This document shows positions 1-8,942 of a stretch of 64,000 nt of DNA, piece after piece. Source of the stretch: Vibrio ostreicida (GTDB lineage: Bacteria; Pseudomonadota; Gammaproteobacteria; Enterobacterales; Vibrionaceae); NCBI RefSeq assembly GCF_013074385.2, contig NZ_JABEYA020000004.1, forward strand, positions 174,000-237,999, written 5' to 3'. A program made the translations under genes and the position numbers. Every line of letters begins with the position of its first letter. Within the stretch, counting starts at the first letter, position 1. Below the pieces are notes generated by a model that was not told the origin of the DNA, searched no databases, and saw nothing but the letters and a program-made list of their open reading frames with translations.

Positions 1-231
1 ATATGGCGTTTTATAGATTGGCACGTTATTTGTAAAGGTAATGTTAATATCGACATTTTAGCTTGGGGCCATTCCGCGTAAGGCTATTGAATTGTCTGAA
101 TATTATGCCATAGGTGAATGCAAGGCGCTGCGTGATAATGTGGACTACACTCTTATGGTACCCCAATGGCCCAAACAGTGGCGACAAAAGAACAGCAATT
201 GGCATAACACCCGAAGCGACAGAGGCTAGCC
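1..231. other. Left-edge region upstream of the BLUF gene
   Basis: No convincing complete gene. One frame on the plus strand is open from about 62 and ends in TAG at 227-229, just before the BLUF start; it could be the tail of a decayed or window-truncated gene, but the same frame carries stops at 14 and 59 and I recognise no family in its 55 residues. A second frame is open from the window edge to a TAA ending at 87. AGAGG at 221-225 serves as ribosome binding site for the next gene. Confidence 0.3.
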
Positions 232-666
232 ATGGAAATGATAGAACTTATCTACGTCAGTAAAGCGACCAACAGGTTTAATCAAGAGCAACTGGAAGCA
301 CTTTTATCGACGGCCCGTAAGAATAACACATCTTCAGACATTACAGGTTTGCTGCTTTACGATGGTTATGGGACCTTTATCCAAGTGCTTGAAGGGCCAG
401 AAGATCAGGTTGAAGCGTTATTTAATAAAATAAAAAAAGATTCACGCCATGGCAATGTCAATCGAATAGGCTTTCATCGCATCAGTGGTCGAAGCTTTTC
501 CGAATGGAAAATGGGTTTTAAAGTTTTAGACCAACATTCGGGCTCGTCAGTGACGGGTTATAGCGATTTTTTAGCCCACAGGGAAGACCCAGATTACTTG
601 GTCAACAATCAAAGTTTTGCATTACGAATGGTCAAACACTTTGCCCAAAGCACGGAGAGAGGTTAG
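232..666 (+). CDS. BLUF-domain blue-light photoreceptor protein
   Basis: A 144-residue protein consisting almost entirely of one BLUF (sensor of blue light using FAD) domain. Visible hallmarks are the flavin-contacting Tyr at residue 8 (IYVS), Asn at 31/32 in ARKNN, the ITGLLLY strand, Gln at 51 in FIQVLEG, and the SEWKMGF segment near 104 that carries the Trp/Met region. There is one residue more than usual between the Tyr and Gln strands. It has no fused output domain, so it must act through a partner. AGAGG six bases upstream supports ATG 232; ATG 238 is an alternative. Its stop lies three bases before the chemoreceptor start, so the two are almost certainly co-transcribed, which suggests (inference) that the receptor or its pathway is the partner. 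Confidence 0.9.
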   Translation: MEMIELIYVSKATNRFNQEQLEALLSTARKNNTSSDITGLLLYDGYGTFIQVLEGPEDQVEALFNKIKKDSRHGNVNRIGFHRISGRSFSEWKMGFKVLDQHSGSSVTGYSDFLAHREDPDYLVNNQSFALRMVKHFAQSTERG

Positions 667-669
667 TTC

Positions 670-2361
670 ATGTTATCTAAAATAACGATTGCTCAGAAAG
701 TTTACTTGCTCGGCCTGATGCAGTTGCTTGCCATGCTGATTATGGGTGGGTTTGCTCTGCAACAAATGAACAAAATAGGGATAGAATTGGTCGATATTGC
801 TGAAGAAGATATTCCTTTGACACGCATGATGACAGTACTTGCCGAGCATCAACTTGAACAGGCGATCTTGTTCGAACGGGCTTTGGTCAAAGCGATTCGG
901 GTTGAACAAGGGCTGGAATTGATGAGTAACTTCAATGCTGCAAAAGACAAAGTTCATAATTTAACCGTTAAAACCAACAAAGAAATTGTTGAGGTTGAAG
1001 AATTTATTCAACAGGCTATCCCAAAATTGCACTCTCAAGCGGCAGTGGATGAATTTAAAGGGCTACTCAGTAGTCTCAAACGGGTTGAAAAATCCTACTT
1101 AACGTTGGTTTCTGAAGTAGACGAAGTGATGGCGTTTGGTAGCGCGGGTAAGATTAACGAGATGTTGGACTTATCGAAAAAAGTGGAAGCCCATGAGGAT
1201 GAGATAGACCATGCGCTGATCGCTATATTGGATGAGGTTCAAGCCTTCACGCTGGCAAGTGCACTTCAAGCAGAAGCAGATGAAAAATTCGCAATTAAGT
1301 GGATGACAGTGATTGCGGGGGTCTCCATCGCGTTGGGGGTTATCATGCCGATACTGATCAGCCGTGCCATTCGTACACCTCTGCTCGTGCTGATTGACAG
1401 GCTCAAACAAGTCGCGGACGGAGACGGAGATTTGACGGTTAGGTTAGATGCGTCATCGCGTGATGAGACTGGGACCGTCGCGGGGGCATTTAATAAATTT
1501 CTTGGTGTTCTCATGGCAACCATTACCAAAATCAATTCTCAGGCTGAAGAACTGGGCGAGTCCTCTGAGGTTGCAGTGGCCGCGATGCAACGGACGTTAC
1601 ACAATGTTGAAAAACAGCGCTGCGATATAGAGCAAGTCGCCACGGCCATCAATCAGATGAACGCCACCACTCAAGAGGTCGCCAACAGTACGGCGAATGC
1701 GTCATCCGTTACCGACGAAGTGAAAAAGCGGGTGATGGAAGGCCAGCATGAGGCGGAAGAAACTCAGCAAGTCATTCAGGAGCTCGCCAACGAAGTGACG
1801 ACGTCATCCGGTGTTATTGAAAACCTCGTCTCTGAAACCAACAACATTGGACAAGTGTTGGAATCAATTCAAGGTATCGCTGAGCAAACCAACCTATTGG
1901 CCCTCAACGCGGCGATTGAAGCAGCACGGGCTGGTGAAACTGGGCGTGGTTTTGCCGTGGTTGCGGATGAGGTACGTTCACTGGCTCAACGCACTCAGGA
2001 AGCAACGGTGGATATTCAGCAACTGGTCGATCGATTACAGTCTGAGGCACGTAATGCGGTCACCAGTATGAAGAAGGGGACAGACACCGCTAAGCTCTGT
2101 TTATCCAAGAGTTCAGAGTCTGCCAACACCTTCTTACTCGCGGCTGAATCGGTGAGCCAGATCGCTGGCCTCAATCTACAAATTGCGGCGGCTGCGGAGC
2201 AGCAATCAACCGTGGCACAGGATCTAGATAACAATCTGACCAATATTAAAACGTTGGCCGAAGAAACGGCCCAAGAAACCAAAAACACGGCTCAAGCCAG
2301 TGAAACCATCGCCATGAATGTGATTGACTTGCACAAAAACCTGAATAAGTTTCAGGTCTAA
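670..2361 (+). CDS. Methyl-accepting chemotaxis protein, partner of BLUF protein
   Basis: A 563-residue transducer. TM1 lies at about 11-31, followed by a helical periplasmic region of about 180 residues (four-helix-bundle type by appearance), TM2 at about 211-231, a HAMP region with [10 protein letters not shown] near 255, and the cytoplasmic signalling domain. The hairpin tip with [16 protein letters not shown] near 407-425 is intact and would contact CheW and CheA. No C-terminal CheR-docking pentapeptide is visible; the protein ends in NKFQV. It starts three bases after the BLUF gene stop. The ligand cannot be told from sequence; a light-related input through the BLUF protein is an inference from operon structure only. 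Confidence 0.93.
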   Translation: MLSKITIAQKVYLLGLMQLLAMLIMGGFALQQMNKIGIELVDIAEEDIPLTRMMTVLAEHQLEQAILFERALVKAIRVEQGLELMSNFNAAKDKVHNLTVKTNKEIVEVEEFIQQAIPKLHSQAAVDEFKGLLSSLKRVEKSYLTLVSEVDEVMAFGSAGKINEMLDLSKKVEAHEDEIDHALIAILDEVQAFTLASALQAEADEKFAIKWMTVIAGVSIALGVIMPILISRAIRTPLLVLIDRLKQVADGDGDLTVRLDASSRDETGTVAGAFNKFLGVLMATITKINSQAEELGESSEVAVAAMQRTLHNVEKQRCDIEQVATAINQMNATTQEVANSTANASSVTDEVKKRVMEGQHEAEETQQVIQELANEVTTSSGVIENLVSETNNIGQVLESIQGIAEQTNLLALNAAIEAARAGETGRGFAVVADEVRSLAQRTQEATVDIQQLVDRLQSEARNAVTSMKKGTDTAKLCLSKSSESANTFLLAAESVSQIAGLNLQIAAAAEQQSTVAQDLDNNLTNIKTLAEETAQETKNTAQASETIAMNVIDLHKNLNKFQV

Positions 2362-2378
2362 TGCTCGTGCCCTTGCCT

Positions 2379-2855
2379 TCAGGCGTTTTTGTATTTATGT
2401 AACAGCGGTAGTGGGATATGGCAGTAATCATCTGGATAGAGAGTCAGCCGGTCTTGATGGACACTATCGCTTGGGACATAGCGGGATAAGGGCAGCACCT
2501 CAACTTGAATCTTACAGTTATTCGGCTGGCGTCCAATATACGCTTGTGCGTGCTCAAGATGCTTAGGGTTTAGGCTATAAACGCCAGAACGATACTTCTC
2601 ACCAATGTCGTCACCTTGTTTGTTGATGCTGTAGGGATCAATAATTTCAAAAAAATAATCCATAAGCTGGTCAACAGAAACGGCTTGAGGATCAAAACGT
2701 GTGAGGACACATTCCGCATAACCATCATAGTGATCTAGCCGATAATAGCAGCGGCCATTCGCTCTTCCTGCCTGTGTTGACAACACGCCTGGGAGGTGCC
2801 TGATAAACTCCTGAACGCCCCACAAACAACCGCCAGCAAAATACATTTCTTCCAT
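2379..2855 (-). CDS. msrA: MsrA-type peptide methionine sulfoxide reductase
   Basis: A 158-residue protein of the MsrA family, which reduces methionine-S-sulfoxide in proteins. The nucleophile Cys10 sits in GGCLWG (family form GCFWG). A Glu at 48 in GYAECV matches the catalytic Glu of the family, and QGDDIGEKYRSGVY carries the conserved Asp and Tyr. The usual GYxGG segment after the active site is replaced by TQAGRANG, and the protein is shorter than typical MsrA (about 210), lacking the C-terminal resolving-cysteine tail, so this is a divergent paralogue. It follows the cio operon on the same strand after about 90 bases and may be read through from it. AGAGG upstream supports ATG 2855. Confidence 0.82.
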   Translation of the reverse strand: MEEMYFAGGCLWGVQEFIRHLPGVLSTQAGRANGRCYYRLDHYDGYAECVLTRFDPQAVSVDQLMDYFFEIIDPYSINKQGDDIGEKYRSGVYSLNPKHLEHAQAYIGRQPNNCKIQVEVLPLSRYVPSDSVHQDRLTLYPDDYCHIPLPLLHKYKNA

Positions 2856-2948
2856 TTTAATGCCTCTACCTATGTGCAGGCCTCAATTAAAGCAAAATAG
2901 GGCTTAAAGTGCTACGAACATTGGTGGTGAAACTGCTGTGATTCAAGC

Positions 2949-3041
2949 TTAAAACAGCACCAGCCGGATGAGCATTGACACGCAGGCCAGTGCCGTCACG
3001 CTCGCAAGCCATAGTAAAATAAACCAGCTCAACTGCTTCAT
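2949..3041 (-). CDS. DUF2474 small membrane protein of the bd-type oxidase operon
   Basis: A 30-residue protein beginning MKQLSWFILLWLASV and ending RLVLF, with one transmembrane helix. The W-x4-LWLASV-xAL pattern matches DUF2474, the short protein encoded after cioAB in many proteobacteria and thought to be a CydX-like accessory subunit. Its ATG shares one base with the TGA of cioB (TGATG), so translation is probably coupled. The fit of length, topology and position makes this a firm call although the frame is very short. Confidence 0.82.
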   Translation of the reverse strand: MKQLSWFILLWLASVTALACVSMLIRLVLF

Positions 3042-4039
3042 CAATGGTAGCCCTCACCGTGCTTCAATTTACCTCTGAACACCCAATAAGAGTAGGCACT
3101 ATAGGCAATGATCATGGGTAATAAAAACACGGTCCCAGCCAGCAAAAAAGCGAGGCTGGAATCGGGGGCGGCGACTTGTCTGTAAGTGAGTGAGAACGGC
3201 ACCAGATAGGGGAATGTACTGACCGCAAATCCAATGGCGGACACAACAAACAAACCGATAGCGAACCCATACGCTCTGAGGGCCTTATGAGCTAAGAGCG
3301 ATGAAAAAAGCTGCCAAATACAGTACCCTGCTATGATCGGAATCATAATAAAGACCAACGCATTGGGTAGACTAAACCAGCGTTCAAAGATCACTGAACT
3401 GCTCAGAGGTAGCCACAGGCTAACAACAGCAATGCATGAAACCATTGCTATCCCCCAGCGCTTGGCAATGGTGTAATAACGGTTAACCAGATCTTCTGGG
3501 AGTTTGATGATTAACCAGCAGGCCCCCAACAGAACGTAAGCACAAATAAGAGCCAGAGCACAAAAAACACTCAATGGGCTTAGCCAGTCAAACCAGCCGC
3601 CAGCGTATGCTCGTCCTTCAACCTCAATCCCCTGAAGCAAAGCCCCAAGCATAATGCCTTGCATTGCGGTCGCCATCAAAGAGCCGAGAAAGAAGGCGCC
3701 GTCCCACAAAAATTTGCCCCGCTTGGTACGGAATCGATACTCAAAAGAAACGCCTCTTAAAATCAACCCCAATAACATGAGAATCAATGGGCCATAAAGG
3801 GCTGGCATGACCACCGAATAGGCGAGAGGAAACACGGCAAACAAGCCGCCTCCGCCGAGAACCAGCCAAGTTTCGTTGCCATCCCAAACCGGAGCAATGC
3901 TGTTCATCATTAGATCACGTTCATTTTCACTGAGTGCGCTGGGATACAAAATACCAATCCCTAAGTCAAAGCCATCCAGCACAACGTAAATCAAGACGGC
4001 GAGTCCAATGATGCCATACCAAATTAATGCGTAATCCAT
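3041..4039 (-). CDS. cioB: Cytochrome bd-type quinol oxidase subunit II (CioB/CydB)
   Basis: A 332-residue inner-membrane protein with eight or nine predicted helices. The N-terminus MDYALIWYGIIGLAVLIYVVLDGFDLGIG carries the VLDGFDLG signature, followed by NSIAPVWDGNETWLV, both characteristic of CydB-family subunits. It pairs with the upstream subunit I to reduce O2 with quinol electrons. It starts 11 bases after cioA with AAGGGG as ribosome binding site and overlaps the DUF2474 gene by one base. The short form and the DUF2474 partner point to the cyanide-insensitive (Cio) branch rather than the CydABX branch. Confidence 0.93.
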   Translation of the reverse strand: MDYALIWYGIIGLAVLIYVVLDGFDLGIGILYPSALSENERDLMMNSIAPVWDGNETWLVLGGGGLFAVFPLAYSVVMPALYGPLILMLLGLILRGVSFEYRFRTKRGKFLWDGAFFLGSLMATAMQGIMLGALLQGIEVEGRAYAGGWFDWLSPLSVFCALALICAYVLLGACWLIIKLPEDLVNRYYTIAKRWGIAMVSCIAVVSLWLPLSSSVIFERWFSLPNALVFIMIPIIAGYCIWQLFSSLLAHKALRAYGFAIGLFVVSAIGFAVSTFPYLVPFSLTYRQVAAPDSSLAFLLAGTVFLLPMIIAYSAYSYWVFRGKLKHGEGYH

Positions 4040-4050
4040 GGTGTCGCCCC

Positions 4051-5439
4051 TTAACTTAAGTGATTGGAATGAGAGACCGGTGGGCTGTCTGTCCCGTCAG
4101 GTAATCGACTATTCAGCGTTTGCTCATAACGGGTTGGCGATTTGCGCATCAAACGCAGTAAATAGAAAAAGCCAGCGCCAAACACGACAAAGTACACCAA
4201 AACAAATGCTGTCAAAGAGACGCTGATTGCTGCTGCGTCTATGGGGGAGGCGGATTCGGCCGTGGTTAACAATCCGTAAATCGTGTAAGGCTGGCGGCCC
4301 ACTTCAGTGGTGATCCAGCCGGCAAGAACCGCAATAAAACCAGCGGGCCCGAAGGCAATACACAAGCGGTGGAACCAAGGTGTGTGATAGAGCGCCTGTT
4401 TTTTTCTCAACCAAAGGCTCCACATTCCAATGAATAACATCCCGAATCCAATACCCACCATGATCCTAAAACTCCAAAAAACAATCGTGACAGGCGGGTG
4501 TTTGTCAGCAGGAAACGCATCGAGCCCTTTGACTTCTCCGTCCCAGCTATGGGTTAAGATCAGGCTGCCAAGATGGGGAATGGCCACTTCAAAATCCACC
4601 CGTTGCTCCTCATCATTGGGCAAACCGAATAAAATCAAGGGTGCCCCCTTGTGAGATTGGTAATGGCCTTCCATGGCGGCAATCTTAGCGGGCTGGTGCT
4701 CAAGGGTGTTGAGGCCATGAAAGTCCCCTGCCAATATCTGGATTGGGGTAACAATGGCCGCCATCCACATGGCCATAGAGAACATCGTCCTTGCCAGAGG
4801 ATTCCGAGGAGCACTGAGCAGATGGTAAGCGCCGACGGCCGCGACAACAAAGGCCGTTGTAAGATAAGCAGCCAGTAACATATGAACGAGCCGATACGGA
4901 AACGAAGGGTTAAAGACAATCTCAAACCAACTTTCGGGGATAAACTGCCCAGCGTCATTGATAGAAAAGCCCGCCGGGGTCTGCATCCAACTGTTCACAG
5001 ACAAGATCCAAAATGCCGAAAGAAAGGTGCCGAACGCAACAACGCACGTCGCCGCAAAATGCAATTTTTTCCCAACGCGCTCCATCCCGAATAACATAAC
5101 GCCAAGAAACCCAGCCTCGAGAAAAAAGGCGGTAAACACCTCGTATCCCATGAGAGGGCCAAGTACCGGTCCAGTCTTGTCTGCGAAGACGCTCCAATTG
5201 GTTCCGAATTGGTAACTTAGTACGATGCCACTGACGACGCCCATCCCAAAACTGATGGCAAAGATCTTGATCCAGTACTTGTAAAGTTGAAGAAATTTCT
5301 CATCATTTGTTTTCAACCACAAACCTTCCAGAACCGCCAAATAACTGGCTAACCCGATGGTAAAAGCGGGGAAAATAATGTGGAAGGAGACTGTAAAAGC
5401 AAACTGAAATCTCGCTAAATCGACCGCTAACGTTTCCAT
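4051..5439 (-). CDS. cioA: Cytochrome bd-type quinol oxidase subunit I (CioA/CydA)
   Basis: A 462-residue haem-bearing quinol oxidase subunit. The N-terminus [17 protein letters not shown] holds the conserved haem-ligand His in helix [12 protein letters not shown] near residue 390 is the Cio version of the GRQPW motif. At 462 residues with a compact Q-loop it belongs to the short, cyanide-insensitive class (E. coli CydA is 522). It is first in the operon cioA-cioB-DUF2474, perhaps continuing to msrA. It is divergent from the NqrB paralogue with about 150 bases between the starts, so both may share regulatory sequence. Such oxidases have high oxygen affinity and resist cyanide and nitric oxide (family knowledge). 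Confidence 0.93.
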   Translation of the reverse strand: METLAVDLARFQFAFTVSFHIIFPAFTIGLASYLAVLEGLWLKTNDEKFLQLYKYWIKIFAISFGMGVVSGIVLSYQFGTNWSVFADKTGPVLGPLMGYEVFTAFFLEAGFLGVMLFGMERVGKKLHFAATCVVAFGTFLSAFWILSVNSWMQTPAGFSINDAGQFIPESWFEIVFNPSFPYRLVHMLLAAYLTTAFVVAAVGAYHLLSAPRNPLARTMFSMAMWMAAIVTPIQILAGDFHGLNTLEHQPAKIAAMEGHYQSHKGAPLILFGLPNDEEQRVDFEVAIPHLGSLILTHSWDGEVKGLDAFPADKHPPVTIVFWSFRIMVGIGFGMLFIGMWSLWLRKKQALYHTPWFHRLCIAFGPAGFIAVLAGWITTEVGRQPYTIYGLLTTAESASPIDAAAISVSLTAFVLVYFVVFGAGFFYLLRLMRKSPTRYEQTLNSRLPDGTDSPPVSHSNHLS

Positions 5440-5586
5440 AGCACACTCTTATTGATGACCGTAACTTTCATACGGTTCGGAATGCTTGGTTGTTCAAAAA
5501 ATCATCGCTTTCGAACTGTGCCAAACCTGCTCAATGATCGTAGTAAAAGTTACACCACTTTGCTTACAAACACGGACGAAAATATT

Positions 5587-6828
5587 ATGAGCATTAAAAA
5601 GCGTATTGAGGGCATGGCGCCCGCCTTTGAGCCCGGCGGAAAATATCAAAAATTTTACCCGCTCTATGAAGCGGCGGCGACTATCTTTTATACGCCAGGA
5701 ATGGTGAATCGTGGTAAAACGCATGTTCGTGATAGCATTGACCTCAAACGCATCATGATCATGGTTTGGCTCGCGACCTTTCCCGCGATGTTTTGGGGGA
5801 TGTTTAATGTGGGCAATCAAGCCGTGATGGCGCTGATGAGCCTCCACTCCTCTCAGGAGTTAGTGTCGGTCGTGGCGGGCAGTTGGCGACTGTCTCTGGC
5901 TTTTGGCGACGTATCAGGGCTGTTGAGCGCTGGTTGGGCGAGTAAAATGCTGCTCGGTGCAACCTATTTTTTGCCTGTCTATGCCACGGTATTTATTGTC
6001 GGTGGATTTTGGGAAGTTCTGTTTGCCGTGGTAAGAAAACACGAGGTTAACGAAGGTTTTTTTGTCAGCTCAGTATTGTTTTCTTTGATACTTCCACCGA
6101 CCATACCGCTTTGGCAAGCAGCATTAGGGATCACGTTCGGCATTGTCGTGGCCAAGGAAATTTTCGGGGGGACTGGCCGTAATTTTCTTAACCCTGCTTT
6201 GGCGGGTCGGGCCTTTTTATACTTCGCTTATCCGGGCAATATGTCCGGTGGTGCCGCATGGATTGCCGCAGATGGTTACTCAGGGGCGACCCCTTTGAGC
6301 CAATGGTATGAGGGGGGAAATAGCGCCTTGATCAACAACATGACCAACGAGGTGTTGACTTGGACTGATGCGTTTGTCGGCAATATCCCCGGTTCAATGG
6401 GAGAAGTGTCGAGCTTGCTGATCATGGTGTCCGGTGCTTTGCTGATTGCCATGCGAATTGCATCATGGCGCATTGTGGCAGGTGTCTTAGTCGGCTTGGT
6501 GTTGACATCCACCTTGCTCAACGTGATTGGTTCGACCACTAATCCCATGTTTTCCATGCCGTTCTACTGGCACTTTGTGTTGGGAGGCGTTGCTTTTGGT
6601 ACCTTCTTTATGGCAACAGACCCTGTGTCTGCGGCCTTTACGCACCGAGGTAAGTGGGCATATGGGATTCTTATCGGCGTCATGACCATTGGTATCCGTG
6701 TCCTCAATCCGGCGTATCCCGAGGGGATCATGTTGGCTATCCTCTTTGCCAATTTATTCGCCCCATTGTTCGACTTTATGGTTAAGGAAGCGAACATGAA
6801 GCGCAGGTCAAAACGCTATGTCCGGTAG
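5587..6828 (+). CDS. Stand-alone NqrB paralogue (Na+-NADH:quinone reductase subunit B-like)
   Basis: A 413-residue membrane protein that matches NqrB over its full usual length. It has the [19 protein letters not shown] start, [27 protein letters not shown] and [26 protein letters not shown] places a Thr at 235, equivalent to the Thr that carries covalent FMN in Vibrio NqrB, so flavinylation by ApbE is expected. I start it at ATG 5587, which matches the NqrB N-terminus; an upstream extension of the frame to 5452 has no family support. No nqrA, C, D, E or F lies nearby, so this is not the standard operon. It is divergent from cioA and overlaps a DUF2256 gene by 11 bases. Confidence 0.87.
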   Translation: MSIKKRIEGMAPAFEPGGKYQKFYPLYEAAATIFYTPGMVNRGKTHVRDSIDLKRIMIMVWLATFPAMFWGMFNVGNQAVMALMSLHSSQELVSVVAGSWRLSLAFGDVSGLLSAGWASKMLLGATYFLPVYATVFIVGGFWEVLFAVVRKHEVNEGFFVSSVLFSLILPPTIPLWQAALGITFGIVVAKEIFGGTGRNFLNPALAGRAFLYFAYPGNMSGGAAWIAADGYSGATPLSQWYEGGNSALINNMTNEVLTWTDAFVGNIPGSMGEVSSLLIMVSGALLIAMRIASWRIVAGVLVGLVLTSTLLNVIGSTTNPMFSMPFYWHFVLGGVAFGTFFMATDPVSAAFTHRGKWAYGILIGVMTIGIRVLNPAYPEGIMLAILFANLFAPLFDFMVKEANMKRRSKRYVR

Positions 6829-6970
6829 AAATGGTCACCCAAAAGATCGCAGAGAAAAACGGTGTGTCGTCTGTGAAAGACCGTTCACTTGGCGGCGAAA
6901 GTGGCGGCAATGTTGGGAAGACGTGAAATTCTGTTCTCAGCGCTGTCGACAACAGAAGTTACCAAGGTAA
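6818..6970 (+). CDS. DUF2256 cysteine-rich microprotein
   Basis: A 50-residue basic protein with [14 protein letters not shown] and, further on, [12 protein letters not shown]. Two CxxC/CxxxC pairs suggest a zinc ribbon. This is the DUF2256 pattern (CxxCxRPFxWRKKW...CSxxCR). Its ATG lies inside the end of the NqrB paralogue (11-base overlap), implying coupled translation. Its stop overlaps the convergent SDR gene by about 12 bases. DUF2256 genes in marine gammaproteobacteria often sit by photolyase/cryptochrome genes (recollection, not checked); none is in this window. Function unknown. Confidence 0.85.
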   Translation: MSGRNGHPKDRREKRCVVCERPFTWRRKWRQCWEDVKFCSQRCRQQKLPR

Positions 6971-7666
6971 GTCGCGGCCGTCATAGGAAAGAAAACGACC
7001 GCTGTCCTTTGGCTGCGCGTGTTCAATCAGGCTAAGGAGATCTCGGGCGACGTTGTCAGGTTTAAACAATTTACCTGCAGGGACATTGCTTTGAAACGGT
7101 CGTGATAATGGCGTGTCTGTCGTACCTGGGTGAAGCGAGAGCACACAAGCTTTGGGCATGGTGCGCGCCCATTCAATACTCAGTGTTTTTAAGAGCATGT
7201 TAAGCGCCGCCTTAGAGGCGCGGTAACTGTACCACCCCCCTAACTGATTGTCAGAAATGCTGCCAACGCGGGCGGAAACGGTTGCAAACTTAGGATGGGT
7301 GCTGGCTTTTAAAGCGGCCTGACAATGTTTCGCGATCAACAGGGAGGGTAACGTATTGGTCGACATATTTTTCCAGAAAAAGTCAGCACTGAATGATCGT
7401 AGATCTTTTTCTGGTCCGGATTGGGCCGTATGCAGCAGGCCGATAGCATTGATGACACAGTCTAAATGGTCAAACGTCGCCATCAGCGACTCGATTTGAG
7501 GTTCGTTGGTTACGTCGACCTGATGCCATGTCATATTGGTGGGTGACGTCGTCGGTTTACAAGAGCGGTAAGTGGCGTGGAGTTCTATATCAGGATGCCT
7601 TTTGGCCAGTATTTGACACATCGCGAATCCAATACCGCCATTGCCACCAAAAATTAAAATTTTCAT
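6959..7666 (-). CDS. Short-chain dehydrogenase/reductase
   Basis: A 235-residue SDR enzyme. The N-terminal nucleotide-binding motif is FGGNGGIG at 7-14, NAIG lies near 93, and the catalytic YSYRASK (Tyr-x3-Lys) near 155. The PGTTDTPLSRPF segment after the active site is typical of the C-factor (CsgA-like) group. The substrate is not predictable. A TGGTGAG ribosome site precedes ATG 7666. It is convergent with, and slightly overlaps, the DUF2256 gene. Confidence 0.88.
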   Translation of the reverse strand: MKILIFGGNGGIGFAMCQILAKRHPDIELHATYRSCKPTTSPTNMTWHQVDVTNEPQIESLMATFDHLDCVINAIGLLHTAQSGPEKDLRSFSADFFWKNMSTNTLPSLLIAKHCQAALKASTHPKFATVSARVGSISDNQLGGWYSYRASKAALNMLLKTLSIEWARTMPKACVLSLHPGTTDTPLSRPFQSNVPAGKLFKPDNVARDLLSLIEHAQPKDSGRFLSYDGRDLPW

Positions 7667-7946
7667 TATTTTCTCACCAATATCATGACTAAAATTAATA
7701 CATATATAAATATTATGTATTGTTTTACGAACGTGTCGCTGAATGCGTTTATTGCTTACTCATTTTTATTAATAAGTATTTTTCCTGATTGATCTAATGT
7801 TTTAGTGCCTGTTTTTTGTGACTTATTTCACGATAATAATAAAGATTAGTGCTGTTTCTTATATAAATCACAGAGCTATTAAAAATATCTTAATCTATAA
7901 GCTAGCTTTATATTAGCTATATTTCTTAAGCAGGGGTGTGGAGAGC

Positions 7947-8939
7947 ATGCCAGTGGTTCAACCTAAAACGATCGCTTATGGTGTGCTGTGTATTTTCGTC
8001 ACAGCGTTTGTCTTTATGACGATAATATCTGAGGAACGCGAGACCACAATAACCAAAGTGAGGGTTGGGGTCACATTAACGCCGTTAGCTGCGCCTTTTT
8101 TGATTGCAGAGCGGTTGGGGTTGTTTGAACAATTTGGCCTCGATATCACTCTCTATCCTTGTGCCAGTGGTATTTCATGTACCCAGTTGATGTTAAATCG
8201 TGATGTTGAGTATGCGACGGCCTCTGAGTCTGTGGTGATGTTTCAAAGTTTTGAGCGAAACGACTTGGCGTTGCTGGTGAGTTTTGTTGAGTCGAATAAT
8301 GATGTGAAATTACTGACGCTCAGCCCTTCTGGTGTAGAAGGCGTTAGGGGGTTGGAGGGCAAAAGGGTTGGTGTGGTCAAAGGCAGTGCCAGCGAATTTT
8401 ATTTTGACTCTGTACTGATCATTAATGGGCTAAAACGGTTAAACGTCGACAAAGTGTATCTCCAACCCCATGAGCTGCTTCCTGCTTTACTCTCATACCG
8501 TGTGGATGCTATTTCTGCTTGGGAGCCTTTGGGCTACAAAGCCGATATGCTTTCTGCTGCCCCAGTTCACAACTTGGGAACGCCTGGCATTTACCAACAG
8601 TCATTTAACTTGTTGTCGACGTTATCTCATTTAGAGTTTGCCGGTGATGAAGCGAGGCGATTGCTTCAGGCACTCGATGCGGCGGTGGAGTGGATCAATA
8701 CCCATCCGGAACAAGCTCTGAGAATCATCACCCATCGGCTTAATATACCACTCAATCAAGTTCAGTGGTCTTGGCAAGACTATGTCTTTCGTCTGTCTTT
8801 GGGCAACTCTTTGTTATCGAATTTGCAGCTCCAAGCCCGTTGGGCGCATGAGAGCGGATTGGTCACCAGTGATCCACCGGACTTTCGGGACGTTTTCTTT
8901 CCTTTGCCGTATCAACAAATTGTCGCGTTGCGGGAGTAG
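7947..8939 (+). CDS. ABC-type substrate-binding protein (NMT1/THI5-like) paired with a diguanylate cyclase
   Basis: A protein of about 330 residues with an N-terminal hydrophobic segment (about 7-27) that acts as signal peptide or anchor, followed by a type 2 periplasmic binding fold: VRVGVTLTPLAAPFLIAERLGLF, GLDITLYPC, LEGKRVGVVKGS, DAISAWEPLGYKA. These are features of the NMT1/THI5/SsuA-like group that binds pyrimidine precursors, sulfonates or nitrate-like ligands. No ABC permease or ATPase gene is nearby. The stop is three bases before the start of a membrane diguanylate cyclase, so it probably senses a ligand for that enzyme (inference). ATG 7947 was chosen over GTG 7938 because of the GGAG and AGGGG upstream. 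Confidence 0.83.
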   Translation: MPVVQPKTIAYGVLCIFVTAFVFMTIISEERETTITKVRVGVTLTPLAAPFLIAERLGLFEQFGLDITLYPCASGISCTQLMLNRDVEYATASESVVMFQSFERNDLALLVSFVESNNDVKLLTLSPSGVEGVRGLEGKRVGVVKGSASEFYFDSVLIINGLKRLNVDKVYLQPHELLPALLSYRVDAISAWEPLGYKADMLSAAPVHNLGTPGIYQQSFNLLSTLSHLEFAGDEARRLLQALDAAVEWINTHPEQALRIITHRLNIPLNQVQWSWQDYVFRLSLGNSLLSNLQLQARWAHESGLVTSDPPDFRDVFFPLPYQQIVALRE

Positions 8940-8942
8940 GTG

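Noticed and set aside
5452..5586. Upstream extension of the NqrB-like frame
   Set aside because: The extra 45 residues do not resemble the NqrB N-terminus, and ATG 5587 gives the family length and sequence.
7667..7946. AT-rich region before the binding protein gene, considered as an origin or attachment site
   Set aside because: No direct repeats, tRNA or integrase nearby; it looks like an ordinary promoter region.
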